A DNA stretch of 64,000 nucleotides, taken from Devosia neptuniae (GTDB lineage Bacteria > Pseudomonadota > Alphaproteobacteria > Rhizobiales > Devosiaceae). Shown piece by piece: positions 46,359-54,185 of the stretch. Below the pieces are notes generated by a model. It worked only from the letters and a program-made list of their open reading frames with translations. It was not told the DNA's origin and searched no databases. The DNA is taken from assembly GCF_025452235.1 (NCBI RefSeq), contig NZ_CP104965.1, forward strand, positions 3,716,501 to 3,780,500, read 5' to 3'. Both the position numbers and the translations under genes were made by a program. Positions within the stretch are counted from its first letter, which is position 1. Every line of letters starts with the position of its first letter.

Positions 46359-46515
46359 GATGATCGCTATGGGCTACGCGTTATCCGTAGCAGGCGCGCA
46401 GAGACTGAGCAATAAACACAATTGCCTATAAATTAGCCATTCAATCGGTTTGGAGTGGATAGCGGCCGGCATGGCGCCTTCCTAGTCTGTCCTCCGACGA
46501 TTGGAGACCCATGGC

Positions 46516-47670
46516 ATGATCAAACCCAAGCTGCTTGCTGCCAGTGCGCTGTGCTGCGCCACCATGCTGACTTTTCCCGTGATGGCGCAGGAGGCCGAAT
46601 TCGTCCCCGAGACGTTTTCGGTGAAGGAGGCCATCGAGCCGGGACCCAATATTTTCGTGGGCAAGCAGGAATGGGGCGGGGCCAGCTCGATCGAGGTTTA
46701 TTCGGCTGATGACCTGACCAACAAGGGCAATATGACGGCGGGCGCCATCATCCAGCTGCTGGTCGCGCCCGATGGCAAGACGGCCTATGCGCAGTCGACT
46801 TTCATGAAGCGCTATACCTATGGGCCGATCGAGCAGGTGCTCAACGTCTATGACGTGAACACGCTCTCCATCACCAAGGAAATCCTGCTGCCGGGCAAGG
46901 CCGCCATGGTCGCCGCCTATGAACCGCTGCTGGCGCAAAGCGCCGATGGCAAGTTCGTCTATGTGCAGAATGCGACGCCAGCCACCTCGGTGACCGTGGT
47001 GGACGTGGCGGCCGGCAGCGTGGTGCAGGAAGTGGCGACGCCGGGTTGCTGGGGCATCTACCCCTCGCTCGAGGGTCACAGCTTCTCGACGATCTGCGGC
47101 GATGGCACCTTTGCCAGCTTTGACGTGGGCGCCGATGGCGCAGCCGCCGAAAAGACCATCAGCGAGAAAATCTTCGACGCCGATACCGACCCGATCTTTG
47201 TCGCCTCCGATCGCATCGGGACCGATCTGGCGTTCATTTCCTATCACGGCAATGTCTATCTGCTGTCGGACGCGACCGGCACGATCACCCAGACCGACAA
47301 GTTCTCGATCACCGAAGGCCAGGCCGAAGGCTGGGCGCCGGGCGGCTACAATCTGCTCACTTATAACGACGCCAATGGCGTGCTGTTCGTGACCATGCAT
47401 GCCGAGGCCTATGACGGCAGCCACAAGAATGCATCCGAGGAAATCTGGGCTTATGACGTCAAGGCGCGCAAGGCGCTCTACCAGTCCGCGGCGCACGGCC
47501 TGATCTCGATCAAGGTCACCGATGGGGAAACGCCAGTGCTGTTCGGGCTCAATGAGGAAGAGAGCACCGTGGTGCGCTTTGCCGTTGATCCAGAGGCCAG
47601 GTTTGCGCTCAAGGAGACCGGATCGGGTGACGGCACCGGCTTTGCCACCGTCGTCGTGGTAGGTCCGTGA
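46516..47670 (+). CDS. aauB: Amine dehydrogenase heavy chain (aromatic amine dehydrogenase type)
   Basis: The large periplasmic subunit of a quinoprotein amine dehydrogenase, 384 residues, folding as a beta-propeller. The signal peptide is MIKPKLLAASALCCATMLTF, cut near MAQ. Mature blocks include VYDVNTLSITKEILLPGKAA, CWGIYPSLEGHSFSTICGDG, YHGNVYLLSDATG, EGWAPGGYNLLTYNDANGVL, FVTMHAEAYDGSHKNASEEI and WAYDVKARKALYQSAAHGLI, which match MauB/AauB proteins. ATG at 46516 has GGAG about 10 bases ahead. It is the first gene of the aauBEDA operon. Confidence 0.92.
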   Translation: MIKPKLLAASALCCATMLTFPVMAQEAEFVPETFSVKEAIEPGPNIFVGKQEWGGASSIEVYSADDLTNKGNMTAGAIIQLLVAPDGKTAYAQSTFMKRYTYGPIEQVLNVYDVNTLSITKEILLPGKAAMVAAYEPLLAQSADGKFVYVQNATPATSVTVVDVAAGSVVQEVATPGCWGIYPSLEGHSFSTICGDGTFASFDVGADGAAAEKTISEKIFDADTDPIFVASDRIGTDLAFISYHGNVYLLSDATGTITQTDKFSITEGQAEGWAPGGYNLLTYNDANGVLFVTMHAEAYDGSHKNASEEIWAYDVKARKALYQSAAHGLISIKVTDGETPVLFGLNEEESTVVRFAVDPEARFALKETGSGDGTGFATVVVVGP

Positions 47671-48200
47671 TGGAGGCGACTTGGACAAGCCTGGTCGCGG
47701 CGACGGCAACGGCGTTCATCGCCCTGCTGTTCGCCCGGGCGGCCTGGCACAAGCTCTCGGACTTCACCGCGTTCACCGGCTTCGTCGCCGACTATGACCT
47801 GATGCCCGCCAGCCGGGTAAACCTTGCCGCAATGGTGCTGGTCGGCCTCGAAGTCCTGGTCGTCGTCGCGCTGCTTACGCCAGGCGGCAACATGGCCGGC
47901 GCCGTGCTCGCCGTCGGGCTGCTCGGGCTCTATGCGGCCGGCATGGGCATCAACATCAATCGTGGCCGGGATCGCATCGAATGCGGCTGTGGCGGCGCGG
48001 TGCAGCCGCTGGGCTGGCAATTGGTGGGCCGCAATGGCGTGCTCGCCGCCATCGCTGCGCTGTGCCTGGTCGGTTCGCCCTATGCACTTTCGCTCAGCGA
48101 GGCAGCGGCCGCGCTGGTCAGCGGCTTCATCCTGTGGGTGGGCTATCTGCTGATCGAGCAGATCATGGCCACCACTGCCGTCATGCGGCTGCGGCGCTGA
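47670..48200 (+). CDS. aauE: Amine dehydrogenase maturation membrane protein (MauE/AauE)
   Basis: A 176-residue inner-membrane protein with about five hydrophobic segments, of the MauE/DoxX-like family needed for correct disulfide formation or export of the small subunit. It has the paired cysteines C105 and C107 in RIECGCGGAVQPLGWQL, as MauE does. Its ATG overlaps the aauB stop. Confidence 0.9.
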   Translation: MEATWTSLVAATATAFIALLFARAAWHKLSDFTAFTGFVADYDLMPASRVNLAAMVLVGLEVLVVVALLTPGGNMAGAVLAVGLLGLYAAGMGININRGRDRIECGCGGAVQPLGWQLVGRNGVLAAIAALCLVGSPYALSLSEAAAALVSGFILWVGYLLIEQIMATTAVMRLRR

Positions 48201-48218
48201 AGCGCGAAAACAAGGACA

Positions 48219-48824
48219 ATGGAAATGAATGCACTCATCCTCGCAGTTGGCGTCCTCTGGGTCGTCGTGCTCTGCCTTATCGTCGCGCTGTTCGCCATGG
48301 CCCGCCAGATCGGGGTGCTCTACGAACGCGTCTCGCCCATGGGCGCGCTGGTCAATGATGCCGGTCCGCGCATCGGCGACATGACGCCGCTGTTCAGCCT
48401 GCCCAGCCTGACGGGCGGCACTGTGGCCATCGGCCCGCGGCCTGACCGCTCGACGCTGGTGTTCTTCCTCTCGCCCACCTGCCCGGTCTGCAAGAAGCTG
48501 CTGCCCATCCTGCGCTCGGTGCGACAGGCGGAAGACAAGTGGCTCGACGTAGTGCTGGCCAGCGATGGCGACCTGGCCAAGCATCAGCGCTTCATCGAAA
48601 CCGCGGATCTGGGCAGTTTCCCTTATGTGGTGTCGAGCGACCTGGGCGTGTCCTATCGCGTCTCGCGCCTGCCCTTTGCCGTGCTGCTCGACAATCGCGG
48701 TGTCATCCGCGCCAAGGGCCTGGTCAACAATCGCGAGCAGTTGGAAAGCCTGTTCAACGCCAAGGAAATGGGCGTCGACTCGATCCAGAGCTTTCTCGAC
48801 AGCCCTGCCCCCGCCAATAGCTGA
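48219..48824 (+). CDS. aauD: Amine dehydrogenase thiol-disulfide maturation protein (MauD/AauD)
   Basis: A 201-residue membrane-anchored thioredoxin-fold protein. An N-terminal anchor (residues 5-28) is followed by a periplasmic domain with C88-P-V-C91 in FFLSPTCPVCKKLLP. It presumably helps form the six disulfides of the small subunit. AAGGA lies ahead of the ATG. Confidence 0.92.
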   Translation: MEMNALILAVGVLWVVVLCLIVALFAMARQIGVLYERVSPMGALVNDAGPRIGDMTPLFSLPSLTGGTVAIGPRPDRSTLVFFLSPTCPVCKKLLPILRSVRQAEDKWLDVVLASDGDLAKHQRFIETADLGSFPYVVSSDLGVSYRVSRLPFAVLLDNRGVIRAKGLVNNREQLESLFNAKEMGVDSIQSFLDSPAPANS

Positions 48825-48844
48825 GCCCCTAAGGAGTACCTTCA

Positions 48845-49384
48845 ATGGCAATGATCGACACTATCTTTGAATGGCTCGACCGGGGCGCCGAAAAGAGCAG
48901 CCGCCGCATCGCCCAAGGCACCGGCCGGCGGAGCTTTCTGACCAAGGCGGGCGCCGCCATGCTGGGGGGAAGCCTGCTGCCCATGTTGCCCTTCGACCGC
49001 AATTTCGGCCAGGCCTTTGCGCAAGAGGGCGCCTCTCCCGATGGCGACCAGACCTCGTGCGATTACTGGCGCTATTGCGCGCTGGACGGCAATCTCTGCA
49101 ATGAATGCGGCGGCACGCTCAACCAGTGCCCGCCGGGCTCGGAAGCCTCCAAAGTCTCCTGGGTGGGCACCTGCCGCAATCCCAATGACGAGAAGGATTA
49201 CCTCGTCTCCTACAATGATTGCTGCGGGAAGGCGACCTGCGCCGGCTCGTTCTGCTTCACCTCCGAAGGCGAACGCCCCGGCTATCGCATGGGTCTCTAC
49301 AACGACATCAACTGGTGCATGGCCAATGATTCCAAGGGCTATCACTGCACCGTGGCCGTGCTGGTCGGGCTCGCCGATGCATAA
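48845..49384 (+). CDS. aauA: Amine dehydrogenase light chain carrying TTQ (aromatic amine dehydrogenase type)
   Basis: The catalytic small subunit, 179 residues, whose tryptophan tryptophylquinone (TTQ) cofactor is made from its own tryptophans. The spacing known for MauA is kept exactly: W106 (SWVGTC) and W157 (INWCMAND) are 51 apart, and the catalytic Asp is D125 in YNDCCG. There are 12 cysteines in the mature part, as in known light chains. The long leader has a twin-arginine motif (RRSFLTKAG). DEKDYLVSYNDCCGK, ERPGY and WCMAND followed by the ending VGLA resemble aromatic amine dehydrogenase rather than methylamine dehydrogenase. Confidence 0.93.
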   Translation: MAMIDTIFEWLDRGAEKSSRRIAQGTGRRSFLTKAGAAMLGGSLLPMLPFDRNFGQAFAQEGASPDGDQTSCDYWRYCALDGNLCNECGGTLNQCPPGSEASKVSWVGTCRNPNDEKDYLVSYNDCCGKATCAGSFCFTSEGERPGYRMGLYNDINWCMANDSKGYHCTVAVLVGLADA

Positions 49385-49820
49385 AGGCCTTGTCGTAACG
49401 CTGGCGCTTGCACTGCTCGCCGCGCCTGCCCACGGGCAGGATGCGGCGGGGCAGACAGCCTTCGCCGATACCTGCGGCGCCTGCCATATGGCGGATGGCA
49501 GCGGCTCGCCGGGGCTGGCGCCACCGCTCAACGACACCGCGCTGTGGCAGAGGCTGGGCGACCAGAGCGGGCGCTATGTCACCGGGGTCATCCTGAGCGG
49601 CCTCACCGGCAAGATCGAAGCCCGCGGGCAGATCTATGTGGGCCTTGCCATGCCGACGCATAATTGGCTGGGAGACGAGGAGATCGTCGCCATCGCCAAT
49701 TACCTGCTGGCCGACATTAATGGCCTGCCGCCTTCGGTCGATGCCGCGCTGGTTGCCGAATTGCGCGCAGCAGTGCCCAGCCACGCTGACTTGCGGGCAA
49801 TGCGCAAAGGTAACCAATGA
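49377..49820 (+). CDS. Periplasmic monohaem cytochrome c (first)
   Basis: A 147-residue protein with a signal peptide (MHKGLVVTLALALLAAPAHG) and one haem site, C33-GAC36-H37. M92 in VGLAMPTHNWLGD is the likely sixth ligand. It overlaps the aauA stop by 8 bases, so it is co-translated with the dehydrogenase. It is the likely electron acceptor of the enzyme, in place of azurin or amicyanin. Confidence 0.9.
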   Translation: MHKGLVVTLALALLAAPAHGQDAAGQTAFADTCGACHMADGSGSPGLAPPLNDTALWQRLGDQSGRYVTGVILSGLTGKIEARGQIYVGLAMPTHNWLGDEEIVAIANYLLADINGLPPSVDAALVAELRAAVPSHADLRAMRKGNQ

Positions 49821-50263
49821 AATCTCTGCGCGCCTTTGCCTTGCTCGGCCTGCTGGCGACATCGCCCGCAGCCGCGCAAGAGCGCTCGCCCCACGCCAAT
49901 TACATCCTGCGCTGCGCCGGGTGCCATGCCATGGATGGCTCGGGACATCCGGTGGGTGGCATCCCCGATTTTCGCAACCTGGTAGGCGCCTTTGCCCGCG
50001 ACGAAACCGGGCGCACCTATCTGATGCATGTGCCCGGCGTGATTGGCGCCAGCTTGTCCGACACTGAAATCGCGGCAGTGCTCAACTACATCATGGACAA
50101 TTGGGGCGGGGAATCCGTGCCTGCCGATTTCGTACCGTTCACCGGTATCGAAGTCAGCACACTACGCGCCAAGAGTATTGGCGATGTCGTTACCTATCGG
50201 CGCAAACTGGTCGAAACTCTTACCGAGCAGGGCATTGCCACAGCGGGCTATCCCTGGCCTTAA
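49817..50263 (+). CDS. Periplasmic monohaem cytochrome c (second)
   Basis: A 148-residue protein with a signal peptide (MKSLRAFALLGLLATSPAAA) and one haem site, C33-AGC36-H37. The sixth ligand is less clear; M70 in TYLMHVPG or M93 are options. It overlaps the first cytochrome gene by 4 bases and is probably the next electron carrier toward the oxidase. Confidence 0.88.
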   Translation: MKSLRAFALLGLLATSPAAAQERSPHANYILRCAGCHAMDGSGHPVGGIPDFRNLVGAFARDETGRTYLMHVPGVIGASLSDTEIAAVLNYIMDNWGGESVPADFVPFTGIEVSTLRAKSIGDVVTYRRKLVETLTEQGIATAGYPWP

Positions 50264-50439
50264 CGCGACAGGCACCGCATGCCGGCGCCATTGCCAAGAA
50301 TATCGGCGACCGCACACCACCTGCCCAATCGGTGTGCAGCCAGCCGATGTTCTAGCCGCCAGCCCAGAAAAACCGGCCTAAAATCCCCGATATCAGGCCA
50401 AAAACACTTGGCACGTGCCTTGCATCATGTCTGGCGAGT
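50264..50439. other. Spacer between the cytochrome gene and the riboswitch
   Basis: A 176-base stretch containing the end of the aau unit and presumably the promoter of the guanidine operon. I see no confident terminator, promoter box or gene in it. Confidence 0.35.
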
Positions 50440-50550
50440 TGGGTGCTAGGGTTCCGGCGTCGTCATGACGCGTCTGGTCCGAGAGCCACCCGCCGGCACG
50501 GGAGCAATCGTGTCGGACACGGCGGGACAAAAGCCCGGGAGACCTCGTAA
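50440..50550 (+). ncRNA. Guanidine-I (ykkC) riboswitch aptamer
   Basis: The consensus blocks of this aptamer are all present in order: CTAGGGTTCCG (50446-50456), TGGTCCGAGAG (50475-50485), ACACGG (50517-50522) and GGGACAAAAGCCCGGGAG (50524-50541). The variable stem between blocks two and three is CCGCCGGCACGGG-rich. It lies directly upstream of a transporter and carboxylase operon, the usual place for this class, which senses free guanidinium. The exact ends are approximate. Confidence 0.93.
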
Positions 50551-50553
50551 GCC

Positions 50554-50592
50554 AAGGGATTGGCTCGATGGTTTCTGCCGATCCCTTTTTGT
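50554..50592 (+). terminator. Riboswitch-controlled intrinsic terminator
   Basis: AAGGGATTGG (50554-50563) pairs with CCGATCCCTT (50578-50587) with one G-U pair, followed by TTTG. Its left arm also fits a smaller GCCAA/TTGGC hairpin (50551-50564) next to the aptamer's closing stem. Guanidine binding would be expected to favour read-through. Confidence 0.8.
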
Positions 50593-50614
50593 GACTACGC
50601 AAAGGGGATCTGAC

Positions 50615-51688
50615 ATGACGAAACTGTCCAAATTTCTCGTTACGGCATTGCTGGCTTCGACACTGGGTTTCGGCGCAACGCTGCCCGCACTCGCCCAGGC
50701 CAAGACCGACTTCAAAGTCGCCTGGTCGATCTATGTCGGCTGGATGCCCTGGGGCTATGCCGCCGACAATGGCATCGTCCAGAAATGGGCCGACAAATAC
50801 GGCATCACTATCGAGGTCACCCAGTTCAACGACTATGTGGAGTCGATGAACCAATACACCGCAGGCGCCTATGACGCGGTGACTCTCACCAATATGGATG
50901 GCCTCTCTATCCCCGCTGCTGGTGGCGTCGACACCACCGCCGTGATCATCGGCGACTTCTCCAACGGCAATGACGCCGTCATCCTCAAGGACCAGACCGC
51001 GCTGGCCGCCATCAAGGGGCAGCCAGTCAATCTCGTCGAATTCTCCGTCTCCCATTACCTGCTCGCCCGGGCGCTCGAAAGCGCCGGGATGAGCGAGCGC
51101 GACGTCAATGTGGTCAATACCTCCGACCCCGATATGGTCGGCGCCTTCCAGACGCCTGACGTCACCGCCATGGTCACCTGGAACCCCATGGTCTCCGAAA
51201 TTCTCGCTTTGCCCGACGCCACCAATGTCTTCAACAGCGCCGATATTCCCGGCGAAATCATCGACCTGATGGTCGCCAACACCGACGTGCTCGCGGCCAA
51301 TCCCGATTTCGGCAAGGCCTTGGTCGGCATCTGGTATGACACGATGTCCATCATGACCGCCGACACTCCGGAAGGCGCAGCCGCGCGGCAGGCCATGGGC
51401 GTTGCCTCGGGCACCGACCAGGCTGGTTTCGAGGCTCAGCTTGCCGCCACCAAGCTGTTCCCCACGCCAGCGGAAGCCGTCGCCTTCACCACCGCGCCCG
51501 AGCTTGCCACCACCATGGATCGCGTCCGCACCTTCCTGTTCGACAAGGGCCTGCTCGGCTCCGGCGCCCCTTCGGCTGACGTCATAGGCATCGAATTGCC
51601 CGATGGCACCGTGCTGGGCGACGCCGCCAACGTAAAGCTGCGCTTCACCGCCAGCTACCTGAGCATGGCCGCCGACAGCGCCCTCTGA
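50615..51688 (+). CDS. Guanidine (urea-type) ABC transporter substrate-binding protein
   Basis: A 357-residue periplasmic protein of the NMT1/SsuA type. The signal peptide MTKLSKFLVTALLASTLGFG is cut near ALAQA. FKVAWSIYVGWMPWGYAADN opens the mature part, and TVTQ-like ITIEVTQFNDYVESMNQYTA, YDAVTLTNMDGLSIPAAGGV and VTAMVTWNPMVSEIL follow. AAAGGGG stands 9 bases before ATG 50615. It should bind guanidinium, given the riboswitch just ahead. Confidence 0.88.
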   Translation: MTKLSKFLVTALLASTLGFGATLPALAQAKTDFKVAWSIYVGWMPWGYAADNGIVQKWADKYGITIEVTQFNDYVESMNQYTAGAYDAVTLTNMDGLSIPAAGGVDTTAVIIGDFSNGNDAVILKDQTALAAIKGQPVNLVEFSVSHYLLARALESAGMSERDVNVVNTSDPDMVGAFQTPDVTAMVTWNPMVSEILALPDATNVFNSADIPGEIIDLMVANTDVLAANPDFGKALVGIWYDTMSIMTADTPEGAAARQAMGVASGTDQAGFEAQLAATKLFPTPAEAVAFTTAPELATTMDRVRTFLFDKGLLGSGAPSADVIGIELPDGTVLGDAANVKLRFTASYLSMAADSAL

Positions 51689-51696
51689 ACCGGATC

Positions 51697-51717
51697 GGGC
51701 CGGCTTCTGGCCGGCCC
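51697..51717 (+). terminator. Hairpin after the guanidine-binding protein gene
   Basis: A perfect 8-bp stem, GGGCCGGC with GCCGGCCC, and a 5-base loop; no T run. Likely protects the upstream mRNA or stops part of the transcripts. Confidence 0.55.
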
Positions 51718-51735
51718 ATAGGCGGAGCCTCCTAC

Positions 51736-52551
51736 ATGCGTTGGATCAATACCAAACCCGGGCCGGCCATGCGGCTGATGCTCATGCTCGCGCCCTTCGT
51801 GTTGCTGGTCATTGCCTATAGTATGGGCTCGGCGGCGCGGCTGGCCGATAATCCCAGCGACAAATTGCTACCCGCATTAGCGAGCCTCACCGACGCCATC
51901 AACCGCATGGCCTTCACCCCCGATGTCCGCACCGGCGAATATCTGATGTGGGTGGACACCACAGCCAGCCTCTCCCGCCTGCTCTGGGCGCTGGGCATTT
52001 CCACCGCCATCGCCCTGCTCTTCGGCATGACCGTGGGCATGTTCCCCTATGTGCGGGCGCTGCTGGCCCCGTTCATCGCCACCATCTCCATGGTGCCGCC
52101 GCTGGCCCTGCTGCCCATTCTCTTCATCGTGCTGGGCCTGGGCGAAGCCGCCAAGATCACCCTGATCGTCATCGGCGTCGCCCCGGCCATGATCCGCGAC
52201 CTCGCCCTCAAGGTCATTGAGCTGCCGCGCGAACAGATCATCAAGGCCGAAACCCTGGGCGGCTCCTCCTGGCAGATAGCCCTGCGCGTGGTCCTGCCGC
52301 AAACTCTGCCGCGGCTGCTCACCTGCCTGCGCCTGCAACTGGGCCCCGCCTGGCTCTTCCTCATCGCCGCCGAAGCCATCTCGGCGGATTCCGGGCTCGG
52401 CTACCGCATCTTCCTCGTCCGCCGGTACCTCTCGATGGACGTGATCTTCCCCTATGTGGCCTGGATTACGCTCCTCGCCATCATCATGAATTTCGCGCTC
52501 GATCGGCTGCGCATCGCCATCTTCCCCTGGTCCAATCTGGAGCGGCAGTGA
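51736..52551 (+). CDS. Guanidine (urea-type) ABC transporter permease
   Basis: A 271-residue inner-membrane protein of the SsuC/TauC type with about six segments. VPPLALLPILFIVLGLGEAA and the EAA loop EQIIKAETLGGSSWQIALRV followed by VLPQTLP are clear. It is followed directly by the ATPase gene. Confidence 0.91.
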   Translation: MRWINTKPGPAMRLMLMLAPFVLLVIAYSMGSAARLADNPSDKLLPALASLTDAINRMAFTPDVRTGEYLMWVDTTASLSRLLWALGISTAIALLFGMTVGMFPYVRALLAPFIATISMVPPLALLPILFIVLGLGEAAKITLIVIGVAPAMIRDLALKVIELPREQIIKAETLGGSSWQIALRVVLPQTLPRLLTCLRLQLGPAWLFLIAAEAISADSGLGYRIFLVRRYLSMDVIFPYVAWITLLAIIMNFALDRLRIAIFPWSNLERQ

Positions 52552-53378
52552 TGAGTACCATCGTGCTCGACAATGTCTGGAAGGAATATGGCGACCAGAT
52601 CGTGCTGGAAAAGGTCTCGCTGACCATCGCTTCCCGCGCCTTCGTCGCCCTGGTCGGCCCCTCCGGCTGCGGCAAGACCACGTTCCTCAAAATGCTGCTG
52701 GGAGAAGAAGCCCCCACGCGCGGCACCATCACCCTCGATGGCATCCCGCTGATGGCCGAGCCCGGCCCCGACCGTGGCGTCGTTTTCCAGCGCTATTCGG
52801 TATTTCCGCACCTCACCGTGCTGGGCAATGTGCTGCTCGGCAAGGCCTTCACCGGCTCCAAAATCGCCGCCCGCCTGTTCGGCGCCAGCAAGCGCAGTGC
52901 CGTCGAAGAAGCGCGCCAGCTCATCGCCGATGTTGGCCTCGCCGGTTCCGAGGACAAATACCCCGCCCAGCTCTCCGGCGGCATGCAACAGCGCCTCGCC
53001 CTCGCCCAGGCGCTGATCATGAAGCCCAAAGTGCTGTTGCTCGACGAGCCCTTCGGCGCGCTCGATCCCGGCATTCGCGCCGAAATCCACGTGCTGATGA
53101 AGCGCCTGTGGCACGAGACTGAACTCACCGTCGTCATGGTCACCCATGACATGCGCGAGGCCTTCACCCTGGGCACCCGCGTCATCGCCTTCGAGCGGCC
53201 GCGCGACCGCCCCGAAGAGCGCGAGCGCTACGGCGCCCTGCTCAGCCGCGACATCGATATCTGGCCGCCGCGCATTGCCGGCGAGCCCTCCATTTTCGCA
53301 CCCGACCGGGACGACCCGGTCATGCCCTTGGGTCTTGCTCAGGACGACCTGGCGCCAACACAAGGAGATAATCCATGA
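52551..53378 (+). CDS. Guanidine (urea-type) ABC transporter ATP-binding protein
   Basis: A 275-residue ATPase of the SsuB/TauB type: Walker A GPSGCGKT, signature LSGGMQQRLALAQAL, Walker B VLLLDEPFGALDPG and switch VMVTHDMREAF. The ATG at 52551 overlaps the permease TGA; a GTG one codon earlier is possible. The last bases overlap the next gene by 4. Confidence 0.92.
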   Translation: MSTIVLDNVWKEYGDQIVLEKVSLTIASRAFVALVGPSGCGKTTFLKMLLGEEAPTRGTITLDGIPLMAEPGPDRGVVFQRYSVFPHLTVLGNVLLGKAFTGSKIAARLFGASKRSAVEEARQLIADVGLAGSEDKYPAQLSGGMQQRLALAQALIMKPKVLLLDEPFGALDPGIRAEIHVLMKRLWHETELTVVMVTHDMREAFTLGTRVIAFERPRDRPEERERYGALLSRDIDIWPPRIAGEPSIFAPDRDDPVMPLGLAQDDLAPTQGDNP

Positions 53379-54172
53379 GCCGTACGCCAGAACAGATCGC
53401 CGCCGACCGCGCGCGCTATGAAGAACATCAGCGCAAGGGCCTGCAAAACGCCCCCAAAGCCTTGCCTGCCCCCAGCGCGATTCCCGCCGCGCCGATTGCC
53501 GACCCCATCCACACCGAAACCGTTCCCGGCGGCTGGTATTGGTCCACCAATCTCAAAGCCGGCGACACCATCCGCATCGCCCAGGATCAGGGCCCCTCGG
53601 CCGTGGCCATGATTGCCTGGAGCCTTGCCGACACCAGCGAGCGCCTCAACCTGCCCGACACCGTCAAAGTACAATGGACCACCGCCATCGCCAAGGGCCG
53701 CGTGCTGTTTTCCGATATGGGCCGCGTCATGTTCTCGGTCACCGAGGCGGCCTCATCCGCCCATGATGGCCTGGTCGGTGGCTCCAACGCCGCCTCCAAC
53801 ACCCGTTATTCCGGCGACACTCGCAATACGCGCGACAATTTCGTCCTCGTCGCCGGCAAGCTGGGGCTGGATCGTCGCGACATCCCCTCGGCGCTCACCT
53901 TCTTCGCCCCTGTCCGCGTCACCGCCGACGGCGCTTTCGTCTGGCGCGAGGACATGCGCCAGCCCGGCGACTATGTCGAACTGCGCGCCGAAATGGATCT
54001 GGTCATCGCCCTGTCCAACTGCCCGCACCCGCTCGATCCCAACCCCGCCTATGAACCCAATCCGGTGACCGTCACCCGCTTCCGCCTGCCCGTGCCCGCC
54101 GACGACCTCTGCCGCACTGCCACCGCCGAAGCCATTCGTGGCTTTGAAAACAACAGCATGCAGCTGGCTTGA
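53375..54172 (+). CDS. DUF1989 protein, urea/guanidine carboxylase-associated protein 2 (carboxyguanidine deiminase subunit)
   Basis: A 265-residue protein of the UAAP2 type. In guanidine-degrading bacteria two DUF1989 proteins (CgdA and CgdB) form the carboxyguanidine deiminase, which turns N-carboxyguanidine into allophanate. TVPGGWYWSTNLKAGDTIRI, ARYEEHQRKGLQNAPKALPA near the start and GDYVELRAEMDLVIALSNCP near the end are typical. The position matching CGRHD of the partner reads SSAHDG here and lacks the cysteines, so this is probably the non-metal partner. Which of the two names applies is uncertain. Confidence 0.82.
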   Translation: MSRTPEQIAADRARYEEHQRKGLQNAPKALPAPSAIPAAPIADPIHTETVPGGWYWSTNLKAGDTIRIAQDQGPSAVAMIAWSLADTSERLNLPDTVKVQWTTAIAKGRVLFSDMGRVMFSVTEAASSAHDGLVGGSNAASNTRYSGDTRNTRDNFVLVAGKLGLDRRDIPSALTFFAPVRVTADGAFVWREDMRQPGDYVELRAEMDLVIALSNCPHPLDPNPAYEPNPVTVTRFRLPVPADDLCRTATAEAIRGFENNSMQLA

Positions 54173-54185
54173 GGGGGAGACACAG

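Noticed and set aside
46516..49384. Methylamine dehydrogenase (mauBEDA)
   Set aside because: This was the first reading, but the light chain resembles aromatic amine dehydrogenase more closely, and mauF, mauC, mauJ and mauG are absent. The substrate still needs testing.
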